The notes beneath the pieces were generated by a model. That model was not told where the DNA came from. It ran no database searches and saw only the letters and a program-made list of their open reading frames with translations. A stretch of DNA of 64,000 nucleotides from Lysobacter sp. K5869 (GTDB taxonomy: Bacteria; Pseudomonadota; Gammaproteobacteria; Xanthomonadales; Xanthomonadaceae), in contig NZ_CP072597.1 in the NCBI RefSeq assembly GCF_018847975.1, positions 1,364,001-1,428,000 on the forward strand, in the 5' to 3' direction. The position numbers and the translations under genes were made by a program. This document shows, one piece after another, positions 17,821 to 27,603 of the stretch (its first letter is position 1; each line of letters opens with the position of its first letter).

Positions 17821-19511
17821 GGTCCGCGACCCGCGCCTGGCGCATCGGCCGCGTGCTGCTGCGCTACCGCCTCGACGCGCTGCTCGACGACACCCCGGCC
17901 GAGCGTTGGCTCAAGCTGGCGCGGCCGTTCGTGCCGCGCGCCTCGGCCGAAGTCGCGGCGATGTCGCGCGGTGCGCGCCTGCGTCTGGCGCTGCAGGAAC
18001 TGGGCCCGATCTTCGTCAAGTTCGGGCAGATCCTGTCGACCCGCCGCGACCTGGTGCCGCCGGACATCGCCGCCGAACTGACCTTGCTGCAGGACCGGGT
18101 CAAACCCTTCGACGGCGAGACCGCGCGGCGCATCGTCGAGGGCGCGCTGGAGCGCGCGATCGACGAAGCCTTCGACCGCTTCGACATCGAACCCTTGGCC
18201 TCGGCGTCCATCGCCCAGGTCCACGCCGCGCGCCTGCCCGCGCAAGGCGACCGGCCCGCACGCGAAGTCGTGGTCAAGGTGTTGCGCCCGGACATCGAGG
18301 GCAAGATCGCCGGCGACATCGCGCTGCTCAAGGCGCTGGCGGCGCTGGTCGACCGCGCCCATCCCAACGCCGACAAAATCCGTCCGCGCGCGATCGTCGC
18401 CGAGATCGAAAGCACGCTCGCCGCCGAACTCGACTTGCAGCGCGAAGGCGCCAACGCCAGCGTGCTGCGCCGGTTCTGGGCCGACAGCGACGACATGTAC
18501 GTGCCCGAGGTGATCTGGACCCACACCTCCGAGCGCGCGCTGACCTTGGAACGCGTGTACGGCATCCCCTCCGACGACATCGCCGCGCTCGACGCCGCCG
18601 GCATCGACCGCCGCGCGCTCGCCGCCAAGGGCGTGCGGGTGTTCTACACCCAGGTGTTCCGCGACAACTTCTTCCACGCCGACGCGCACGCCGGCAACAT
18701 CTGGGTCGACAGCGACCCGGCGCGCCGCCACAACCCGCGCTTCATCGCCCTGGATTTCGGCATCATGGGCCAGTTGTCGGACGAGGATCAGTACTACCTC
18801 GCCGAGAACTTCATGGCGATCTTCAATCGCGATTACCGCCGCATCGCCGAACTGCACGTGCAGGCCGGCTGGATGCCGGCGCACATCCGCATCGACGAAC
18901 TGGAAGCGGCCACGCGCGCGGTGTGCGAGCCGTACTTCACCCGCCCGCTCAGCGAGATTTCGCTGGCCGAGGTGTTGGTCAAGCTGTTCCGCACCGCGCA
19001 GCGCTACGAGCTGACCTTGCAGCCGCAGCTGATCCTGCTGCAGAAGACCTTGCTCAACATCGAAGGCGTGGGCCGCTTGCTCGACCCCAAGCTCGACATC
19101 TGGGCGGTGGCGCGGCCGGTGCTGCAGCGCATCCTGCTCGACCGCTACAGCCCGCAGCGGCTGGCGGGCGAGTTCCGCAAGCGCTTGCCGGAGTTGGTGA
19201 CGCGCGCGCCGGAAATGCCGCGCTTGCTGCATGCGTGGTTGAGCCAGCAGGTGGCGGGGCAGCACGAGTTGAAGATGCGCTCGGGCGATATCGTCGAGCT
19301 CAACCGCACGATCAAGGACGCGGTGCGGCGGACGGTGTCGGCGATTTTGGGGACCGGGCTGCTGATCGTGTCGGCGGTGCTGTACGGGCTGGAATCGGGC
19401 GGTCCGCGGTTTTGGTCGATCCCGGCGTCGTCGTGGATCGCGGGATTGGGCGGTATTTGGGCGTTGTTGGCGGCTTGGCCGCGGCGGCGTCGGCGGCGGT
19501 GGTTCAAGTAA
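17817..19511 (+). CDS. ubiB: UbiB, atypical kinase/ATPase for ubiquinone biosynthesis
   Basis: 564 residues, the usual UbiB length. Family signatures are the KxGQ helix ([20 protein letters not shown]), the Lys in [14 protein letters not shown], the catalytic-loop [12 protein letters not shown] and the metal-binding ALDFGIMG. Two membrane helices end the protein ([16 protein letters not shown], then [16 protein letters not shown]). UbiB has ATPase activity at the inner membrane that helps extract or present lipid intermediates to the Ubi complex. Translationally coupled to ubiJ. Confidence 0.95.
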   Translation: MRSATRAWRIGRVLLRYRLDALLDDTPAERWLKLARPFVPRASAEVAAMSRGARLRLALQELGPIFVKFGQILSTRRDLVPPDIAAELTLLQDRVKPFDGETARRIVEGALERAIDEAFDRFDIEPLASASIAQVHAARLPAQGDRPAREVVVKVLRPDIEGKIAGDIALLKALAALVDRAHPNADKIRPRAIVAEIESTLAAELDLQREGANASVLRRFWADSDDMYVPEVIWTHTSERALTLERVYGIPSDDIAALDAAGIDRRALAAKGVRVFYTQVFRDNFFHADAHAGNIWVDSDPARRHNPRFIALDFGIMGQLSDEDQYYLAENFMAIFNRDYRRIAELHVQAGWMPAHIRIDELEAATRAVCEPYFTRPLSEISLAEVLVKLFRTAQRYELTLQPQLILLQKTLLNIEGVGRLLDPKLDIWAVARPVLQRILLDRYSPQRLAGEFRKRLPELVTRAPEMPRLLHAWLSQQVAGQHELKMRSGDIVELNRTIKDAVRRTVSAILGTGLLIVSAVLYGLESGGPRFWSIPASSWIAGLGGIWALLAAWPRRRRRRWFK

Positions 19512-19576
19512 ATCGGGCGTGCTGTGCGGGTGTCTTGCCGATGGGCGGGCGGTGATCGTTTCGCCGTGGGCGGGGT

Positions 19577-19660
19577 TTCGCGGTCGCAGCTCGCGCAGCT
19601 CCTACCGTCGGATACGAAACTCGCCGGAGCCTCTGTAGGAGCGGCGCAAGCCGCGACCGC
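19577..19660. repeat. paired palindromic (REP-like) element downstream of ubiB
   Basis: An inverted, diverged copy at 19577-19606 and a forward canonical copy at 19633-19660. Part of a 528-bp non-coding stretch (19512-20039) made almost entirely of repeats. Confidence 0.78.
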
Positions 19661-19693
19661 ACTGCCGCGATAACGACGCCCCTACCTACCCGT

Positions 19694-19713
19694 CATTCCG
19701 GCGAAAGCCGGAA
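19694..19713. repeat. 20-bp GAAA-loop hairpin repeat
   Basis: Perfect 8-bp stem attccggc/gccggaat closed by GAAA. This short element is familiar as a dispersed repeat in xanthomonads; here it lies between ubiB and the M16 protease gene, which converge on it. Confidence 0.7.
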
Positions 19714-19804
19714 TCCATTTTGACTTTGCCGTTGGTTTTGCCTTCAACGCAGCAACGAGTGACGACGAGCTCCGATCAAGAGCGTTCCGTCCGCAAGCGG
19801 CCGG

Positions 19805-19836
19805 GTCACTTTCTTTGTCTTGCCAAAGAAAGTAAC
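19805..19836. repeat. inverted repeat (ACTTTCTTTG type)
   Basis: Perfect 10-bp arms actttctttg and caaagaaagt around a 6-nt loop, extended by ggt/acc with one mismatch. It is followed by a second caaagaaag. AT-rich compared with its surroundings and resembling a dispersed element of this group of bacteria. Confidence 0.65.
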
Positions 19837-20004
19837 CAAAGAAAGGCGCTTTCCTTGTTTTCGAATCAAGAGCCACTAGGTCCAGCACCGGGCGCGGGGC
19901 TGCGCCGTAAGGGGCATCCATGCCCCTACGGCGCACGCGCGCATCCATGCGCGCGCCCTCCGGGGCTTTGGGACGTGTGCTTCGGGTGGGGTTGCGTCAA
20001 AGCT

Positions 20005-20032
20005 AACGGCAACGGCAACGGCAACGGCAACG
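20005..20032. repeat. hexanucleotide tandem repeat (aacggc, 4.7 copies)
   Basis: Four perfect aacggc units plus aacg, ending 8 nt beyond the stop codon of the M16 protease gene (stop 20040-20042). It lies in the presumed 3' untranslated region and is a candidate length-variable locus. Confidence 0.85.
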
Positions 20033-20039
20033 CGAAGAC

Positions 20040-22817
<2,778 letters not shown>

Positions 22818-22875
22818 GGAATCTCCGGTAGTGGAATCGTGAGCGGGGCTGCGCCGCCCTCAGCCATAGACGACA

Positions 22876-23658
22876 ATGAGAACAGACCACCCCAGCCGGC
22901 GTCCGGCGCGCATGCATCCGATGTTCAGTTCAGACAGTACCCAAACCGATCTCACCGGGAGCGCCGGCGGCCTGCCGGTGCTGTACGCCGATCAGGCCCT
23001 GGCCATCATCGACAAGCCGGCGGGGCTGATGGTTCACGACAGCGCGCTGGCGCGCGGCGAGACCGACTTCGCCGCCGACCGCCTGCGCGAGCAGTTCGGC
23101 CGGCCGATCTTCCTGGTCCACCGGCTCGACCGCGCCACCAGCGGCTGCCTGCTGCTGGCGTTCGACCGCGACACCGCCTCGGCGCTGGGCAAGGTGCTGA
23201 TGTCGCGCGAAGTGGAGAAGGATTATCTGGCGGTGTGCCGCGGTTGGCCGGCCGAGGACGCGTTCGAGGTCGATCACGATCTCGACGGCGGGCCGGGCAA
23301 GCCGCTCAAGAAGCCGGCGCAGACGCGTTTCGCGGTATTGGCGCGGACCGAGCTGGCGGTGCCCTCGTCGGGCTTCGAGACCTCGCGCTACGCGCTGCTG
23401 CGCGCGCAGCCGCTGACCGGGCGCTTCCGCCAGATCCGCCGGCATCTCAAGCATCTTTCGCATCATCTGATCGGCGACACCAGCCACGGCGACGGCCGCC
23501 ACAACCGCACCTTCCGCATGCTCGGCATCCATCGCATGCTGCTGCACGCGCAGCGGCTGGCGTTCGTGCATCCGCACAGCGGCGAACGGATCGAGGCGAC
23601 GGCGCCGGCGGATGCGGAACTGGCCAAGGCCTTGGCCTTGTTCGAACGCGAAGCCTAG
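22876..23658 (+). CDS. truC: tRNA pseudouridine(65) synthase TruC
   Basis: 260 residues at most; in-frame ATGs at 22876, 22912 and 22921 are possible and none has a clear Shine-Dalgarno. The homologous part starts at LPVLYADQALAIIDKPAGLMVH. The catalytic RluA/TruC motif is HRLDRATSGCLLLAF with the pseudouridylating Asp. TGRFRQIRRHLKHLSHHLIG, GDTSHGDGRHNR and HRMLLHAQRL match the TruC branch rather than RluA/C/D. It converts U65 of certain tRNAs to pseudouridine in the cytoplasm. It converges on the next gene. Confidence 0.88.
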   Translation: MRTDHPSRRPARMHPMFSSDSTQTDLTGSAGGLPVLYADQALAIIDKPAGLMVHDSALARGETDFAADRLREQFGRPIFLVHRLDRATSGCLLLAFDRDTASALGKVLMSREVEKDYLAVCRGWPAEDAFEVDHDLDGGPGKPLKKPAQTRFAVLARTELAVPSSGFETSRYALLRAQPLTGRFRQIRRHLKHLSHHLIGDTSHGDGRHNRTFRMLGIHRMLLHAQRLAFVHPHSGERIEATAPADAELAKALALFEREA

Positions 23659-23680
23659 GCCGCGGCCGCGCCGGGCCGAA

Positions 23681-23750
23681 AAACCTCGGGCCCGAATGCT
23701 TCCCGCGACTTCACGGGAAGGCCTTCAGGCCCGATGCGTTTGGAGCCGTT
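23681..23750. repeat. palindromic element between two convergent genes
   Basis: Contains cttcccg/cgggaag arms around an 8-nt loop, nested between gggcccg-type blocks. It includes ccttcaggcccgatgc, matching half of the inverted repeat at 4847-4923. It sits in the 115-bp convergent gap after truC and could serve as a two-way terminator. Confidence 0.45.
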
Positions 23751-23773
23751 CGCGGCGAGTCCGCCCGCCGCGC

Positions 23774-24538
23774 TCAGGGTTTGCGGGGCGGCTGCTGGTA
23801 GTAGTAGGTGTTGCCCTGGACCTGCACGCGCGGCCCGATCGAACGCTGGATCGCGGCGTTGGTGATGTCCTGCAGCAGCGCGCCGCCGAGCGAGCGGCCG
23901 ACCGAGGACTGCGGCGGCGCGTAACCGCCCTGGGCGCCGTAGGCCTGCTGCGGATAGCCGCTTTGGTACTGCGGCGGCGGGGTTTGCGCGGGCGCTTGGC
24001 CGTAAGCCTGCTGGTAGAGCCGGTCGTACTCGCTCTGCGGCGCGCGCGGCGCTTGCTGATATTGCTGCTGGTACTGCGGCTGCGCCTGAGACGCGCCGGC
24101 GGCGCGCGCGCGGTTCTGCTCGGCGGCCAGTTGCTCCAGCACGTAGCGGCCTTCCGGCGATTGCTGCAATTGCTGGATCGAGCGCGCATCGAGCTGCGGC
24201 TGCGCGTTGCCGTAGGCCGCGCCCGCGCCCTGGCTGGGCATGCGGTCCATGGCGTTCTGCATCTGGTGCAGGGCCTGGGTCTGGAGCTGATTGAACTGGC
24301 CGAGGATGCGCTGATCGGTGGCGTTGGCCGGGCGGCCGACCAGATTCTCGGCGATGGCCTGGGCCGAGCGGGTCATTTGCCGCTGGAACACCGGGTTGTC
24401 GATGCGGTTGTTGACGTTGGCCGGGTCGTAGCGCTGATCGACGACCTGGGCGCCGGCGGCGGGCGACGCCGCGCATGCCGCCGCCAGGGCCAGGACGGCC
24501 GGCCAGCGCGGCGCGGACGGACGGGACGGGCGTTTCAT
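23774..24538 (-). CDS. secreted Gln-rich hypothetical protein
   Basis: 254 residues from the ATG at 24538, chosen because a strong GGAGGAA Shine-Dalgarno lies 5 nt upstream and a signal peptide follows (WPAVLALAAACAASPAAGA). The mature protein begins QVVDQRYDPANVNNRI, has a helical middle (GQFNQLQTQALHQMQNAMDR) and a long low-complexity stretch rich in Gln, Tyr, Pro and Ala (QPQYQQQYQQAPRAPQSEY) before a conserved-looking end (ALLQDITNAAIQRSIG). No catalytic motif. It is probably an exported, partly disordered envelope protein; function unknown. Confidence 0.7.
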   Translation of the reverse strand: MKRPSRPSAPRWPAVLALAAACAASPAAGAQVVDQRYDPANVNNRIDNPVFQRQMTRSAQAIAENLVGRPANATDQRILGQFNQLQTQALHQMQNAMDRMPSQGAGAAYGNAQPQLDARSIQQLQQSPEGRYVLEQLAAEQNRARAAGASQAQPQYQQQYQQAPRAPQSEYDRLYQQAYGQAPAQTPPPQYQSGYPQQAYGAQGGYAPPQSSVGRSLGGALLQDITNAAIQRSIGPRVQVQGNTYYYQQPPRKP

Positions 24539-24745
24539 GCGGGTTCCTCCTTGGATCGCGCGGAGTCGGGCCGCGCTCGCGGACGGCCATGGTCCCCCCG
24601 CGGCGCCGGCCGCGTCAACGATGCGGGCACGACATGGCGCCATCGCGCCGGCAACGTCGCCCAATCCGCACGCTGCGCGACGGCCGTAGAACCGCCGTCA
24701 TGGACGAACGCCCGGCGCCGACTACAATCGCCGGCGGAGGAGAGC

Positions 24746-25150
24746 ATGACCATCACCATTCCCGAGGCGGAATTGGTCGAACGCTTCGTGCGGTCGACCG
24801 GCCCCGGCGGGCAGAACGTCAACAAAGTCGCCACCGCGGTGGAATTGCGCTTCGACGTCGCCCAGTCGCCGTCGTTGCCCGAGGCCGTGCGCGAGCGCTT
24901 GCTGGCCAAGCGCGACCGGCGCGTGACCAACGACGGCGTGCTGGTCATCAGCGCCCAACGTTTCCGCACCCAGGAACGCAACCGCGAGGACGCGCGCGAG
25001 CGTCTGGCCGCGTTCGTCGACAGCGGCCTGCGCGCGCCCAAGCCGCGCGTGGCCACCAAACCCAGCCGCGCCGCCAAGGAACGCCGTCTCGGCGCCAAGC
25101 GCGAGCGCGGCCAGACCAAACGCGGACGCTCGCAACGCGAGTGGGACTGA
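24746..25150 (+). CDS. arfB: alternative ribosome-rescue factor ArfB (peptidyl-tRNA hydrolase)
   Basis: 134 residues from the ATG at 24746 with GGAGGAGA just upstream. The class I release-factor core has the GGQ loop in STGPGGQNVNKVATAVELRF. The C-terminal tail is strongly basic (KPSRAAKERRLGAKRERGQ onward), which in ArfB/YaeJ enters the empty mRNA channel. It releases peptides from ribosomes stalled without a stop codon. It lacks the codon-recognition domain of RF1/RF2, which separates it from those factors. The acyltransferase gene follows after 22 nt. Confidence 0.93.
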   Translation: MTITIPEAELVERFVRSTGPGGQNVNKVATAVELRFDVAQSPSLPEAVRERLLAKRDRRVTNDGVLVISAQRFRTQERNREDARERLAAFVDSGLRAPKPRVATKPSRAAKERRLGAKRERGQTKRGRSQREWD

Positions 25151-25172
25151 CCCGCGAGACCACGGAGACTGC

Positions 25173-25853
25173 ATGTCAGCCGAACCCGACGCTCCTCACG
25201 ACAGCACGCCGCACGGCTCGCCCCACGCCAAGCTCCAGCATCCGCCGGGCGCGCCCGACGGTTCGATCGTGCTGCCGTTGCCGCCCAACGTGCCGCGGGT
25301 CAAGCGCAGCCGGCTGGCCCAGTGGATCGGCCGCACCATCCTGCGGCTGGGCGGTTGGCGCATGGTCGGCCAGTTTCCCGACATCCCGCGCGCGGTGCTG
25401 ATCGGCCTTCCGCATTCGTCCAACTGGGACGGCGTGTGGGCGTTCGCGGCCAAGGCGGCGATGGGCTTGAACGTCAACATCATCGCCAAGGAATCGCTGT
25501 TCAAGGTGCCGGTGGTGGGCTTCATGCTGCGCCGCTTCGGGGTGATCCCGATCAACCGCAGCGCCGCGCACGGGGTGATCGATCAGGCCGTGGCGATGAT
25601 CAAGGGCGCGGAGAAGTTCTGGCTCGGCATCGCGCCGGAAGGCACGCGCAAGCGGGTGGAGAAGTGGAAGGCGGGTTTTTGGAAGATCGCCAAGAGCGCC
25701 GATGTGCCGGTGGTGCTGGCGTATTTCCATTATCCCGACAAGGTGATCGGGATCGGGCCGGCGTTCCAGTTGGGCGAGGATATGGACGCGGATATGCGGC
25801 GGATTCGGGAGTATTGCCGGCCGTTTATTGGGAAGAATCGCGGGACGACGTAG
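25173..25853 (+). CDS. 1-acyl-glycerol-3-phosphate acyltransferase-like protein (PlsC superfamily)
   Basis: 226 residues. The acyltransferase motifs are HSSNWD (HX4D catalytic), FGVIPINRSAAHGV (motif II) and APEGTRKRVEKWK (motif III, PEGTR). A mostly polar first 50 residues precede the domain. It transfers an acyl group to a lipid-like acceptor at the membrane; the acceptor is not known. It may be co-transcribed with arfB. Its tail is followed by the 125-bp tandem repeat. Confidence 0.85.
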   Translation: MSAEPDAPHDSTPHGSPHAKLQHPPGAPDGSIVLPLPPNVPRVKRSRLAQWIGRTILRLGGWRMVGQFPDIPRAVLIGLPHSSNWDGVWAFAAKAAMGLNVNIIAKESLFKVPVVGFMLRRFGVIPINRSAAHGVIDQAVAMIKGAEKFWLGIAPEGTRKRVEKWKAGFWKIAKSADVPVVLAYFHYPDKVIGIGPAFQLGEDMDADMRRIREYCRPFIGKNRGTT

Positions 25854-25915
25854 GGCGGCGCGATGCGGTCGGGGTGGGGTGCGGCGGAGACGCTGTTTGA
25901 GGGATGTGTTTGGGG

Positions 25916-26265
25916 GCGCTGAAGTGCCGGGCCGGAGTGGCGGGGCTTTGGGGTGGTTCGGCGGGGCTGCGTTGCTTCGGTTGGTTTCCGTCGTCGTCTC
26001 GGCGCGCGGCGGAGGCGCCGCTTAAGTCAGGTTTCGGCGGGCGCTGAGGTGTCGGGCCGTGGGGGCGTGGCTTCGGGTGGTTGCGGCGGGGCTGCGTTGC
26101 TTCGGTTGGTTCCCGTCGTCGCCTCGGCGCGCGGCGGATGCGCCGCTTAAGTAAGGTTTCGGTGGGCGCTGAGGTTTCGGGCCGTGGGGGCGTTGCTTCG
26201 GGTGGTTTCGGCGGAGCTACGTAGCTTCGGTTGGTTCCCTCCGCCGCCTAGGCGCACGACGGAAA
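25916..26265. repeat. 125-bp tandem repeat, about 2.8 copies, running into the GntR gene
   Basis: Units begin with gcgctgaggt or variants at 25916, 26041 and 26166, an exact 125-bp spacing. Each has a gggccg start, a ggcggggctgcgttgcttcgg block, a cctcggcgcgcggcgga block and an end with cgcttaagt. The third copy is diverged and truncated, and crosses the 3' end of the GntR gene (stop at 26217-26219), so it encodes that protein's last residues. The 363-bp gap before the GntR stop contains no other supported gene. Confidence 0.85.
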
Positions 26266-26936
26266 TCCGGCAGCAGCGGCCCGGTGTCGGGAATCTGTTC
26301 GAGCTGCACGCGCAGGTCGTGCAGGGTGGTGAGGATGTGGGTCGACAGCAATTGATCGACCACCGCCGCGTCGCGCTGCAGCCACGCGTCGAGGATGGCC
26401 TGATGCTCGTGCGCCGCGCGCGCCTCGCGTCCGGCCGGTTCCAGGTGCTTGCGCACGTAGCGCTCGGCCAGCACCTGCAGGCGTTCGACCAGCTGCGCGG
26501 TGATCTGGCGCCCGCCCGGGCCGACCAGGGCCAAGTGGAAGGCGCGGTTGTAGCGCACCCCGGCGTGCGGATCGTCGTGGCCGGCCTGCTCCAGCGCGCG
26601 CAGCGCGGCGCGGGCGGTTTCCTGGTCGGACTCGGTGGCGGCCAGGCAGGCCTGGGCGGCGGCTTCCGGTTCGATCTTCAGGCGCAGCGCGAACACTTCC
26701 TCGGCCTCGGTCGAGGTCAGCGGCGGCACGAAAAAGCCGCGGTTCGGGTGCGAGGACAGCAGGCCTTGTTCCTCCAGCCGGCTCAGCGCCTCGCGCAGCG
26801 GGATCTTGCTGATGCCCAGTTCCTCGGCCAGCAATTCCTGGCGGATCGGCGCCAGCGGCGGGATCTGGGTCGAGAGAATGCGCTCGCGCACCACTTCGAA
26901 GGCTTGGTCGGACAGCGAACGCGGCAGGATGCTCAT
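26217..26936 (-). CDS. GntR-family regulator, FadR/FCD subfamily
   Basis: 239 residues. The N-terminal winged helix-turn-helix shows LSDQAFEVVRERILS, IRQELLAEELGISKIPLREA and RLEEQGLLSSHPNRGFFV. The all-helical FCD effector domain follows (residues about 85-215), with the metal-ligand pattern around RYNRAFHLALV and HEHQAILDAW. It binds an organic acid or similar ligand and represses or activates nearby genes. The last 15 or so residues (FRRAPRRRREPTEAT) are encoded by a tandem-repeat unit and look like an acquired tail. A palindromic site at 27149-27168 upstream is a candidate operator. Confidence 0.88.
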   Translation of the reverse strand: MSILPRSLSDQAFEVVRERILSTQIPPLAPIRQELLAEELGISKIPLREALSRLEEQGLLSSHPNRGFFVPPLTSTEAEEVFALRLKIEPEAAAQACLAATESDQETARAALRALEQAGHDDPHAGVRYNRAFHLALVGPGGRQITAQLVERLQVLAERYVRKHLEPAGREARAAHEHQAILDAWLQRDAAVVDQLLSTHILTTLHDLRVQLEQIPDTGPLLPDFRRAPRRRREPTEAT

Positions 26937-27148
26937 GCGGCCAGTCTATCCAAGGCTTGCGCCGGAATTGTGGCGGCGTTCGCGTCTGCGCCGCGAGCGA
27001 GCGTGAGCGGCTTAGTACTTTAGTGGGATGGGCTTCGCAAAAGCGCGCCGAACGCACTTTGAGCGTGCCGGATGGCTCGCCGATGAGCGGCAAGCAGGCG
27101 GTTCAGAGCTACCACCGCAGTCACGGAATCGGCAGAGATTCCGCACAT

Positions 27149-27168
27149 ATCGTATACGGTATACCGAT
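27149..27168. promoter_or_regulatory. overlapping GTATAC palindromes, candidate GntR operator
   Basis: Two perfect palindromes overlap head to tail: CGTATACG and CGGTATACCG. GTATAC-centred palindromes are typical of FCD-type GntR operators. The site is in the 667-bp gap between the GntR start (26936) and the collagenase start (27604), about 210 bp from the former; it is one of the few AT-rich spots there. The rest of the gap holds no supported gene. Confidence 0.5.
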
Positions 27169-27603
27169 TAGCAGCCTTTGATGTAGCGCCGATGACAGCC
27201 CGTCTGACAGCGCTCGGGGCCGCGGCCGATCGGTAGCCCGCGGCCGTCAGGGGCGGCCGTCGTCGACGCAGCGCATGCCGGGTTCGGCCTTGGGCCGGCC
27301 GAGCCGGCGCGCGCGCGCGCGGCGCGGCCGGGCGGCGCGCAGCTCATGAGCGCAGACGGGACGGACGCGGCGACGCGGCCGCACGGGACTGCGCGTCCCG
27401 CGCGCAGCCGCCCGCGCCCGTTGCCGACCCATTGCCGCCCAGCGCATCGCCGTTCCGCACTTGGAAACCCGGGCCGTGTCGTACCGAGCGGCCGGCCCCG
27501 TCACGCCACCGTCGTCCGATTCGTCCCGGCCGCTTCCGGTTCTCCGGGCGTCGCCGCGCACCGCGCGGCCGCCGCGGCCGTCCTTCCTTCAAGGAGATTC
27601 GCG

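Noticed and set aside
25828..26150. Two small plus-strand frames with similar sequences
   Set aside because: They are translations of the 125-bp tandem repeat, rich in Gly/Ala/Arg, without ribosome-binding sites.
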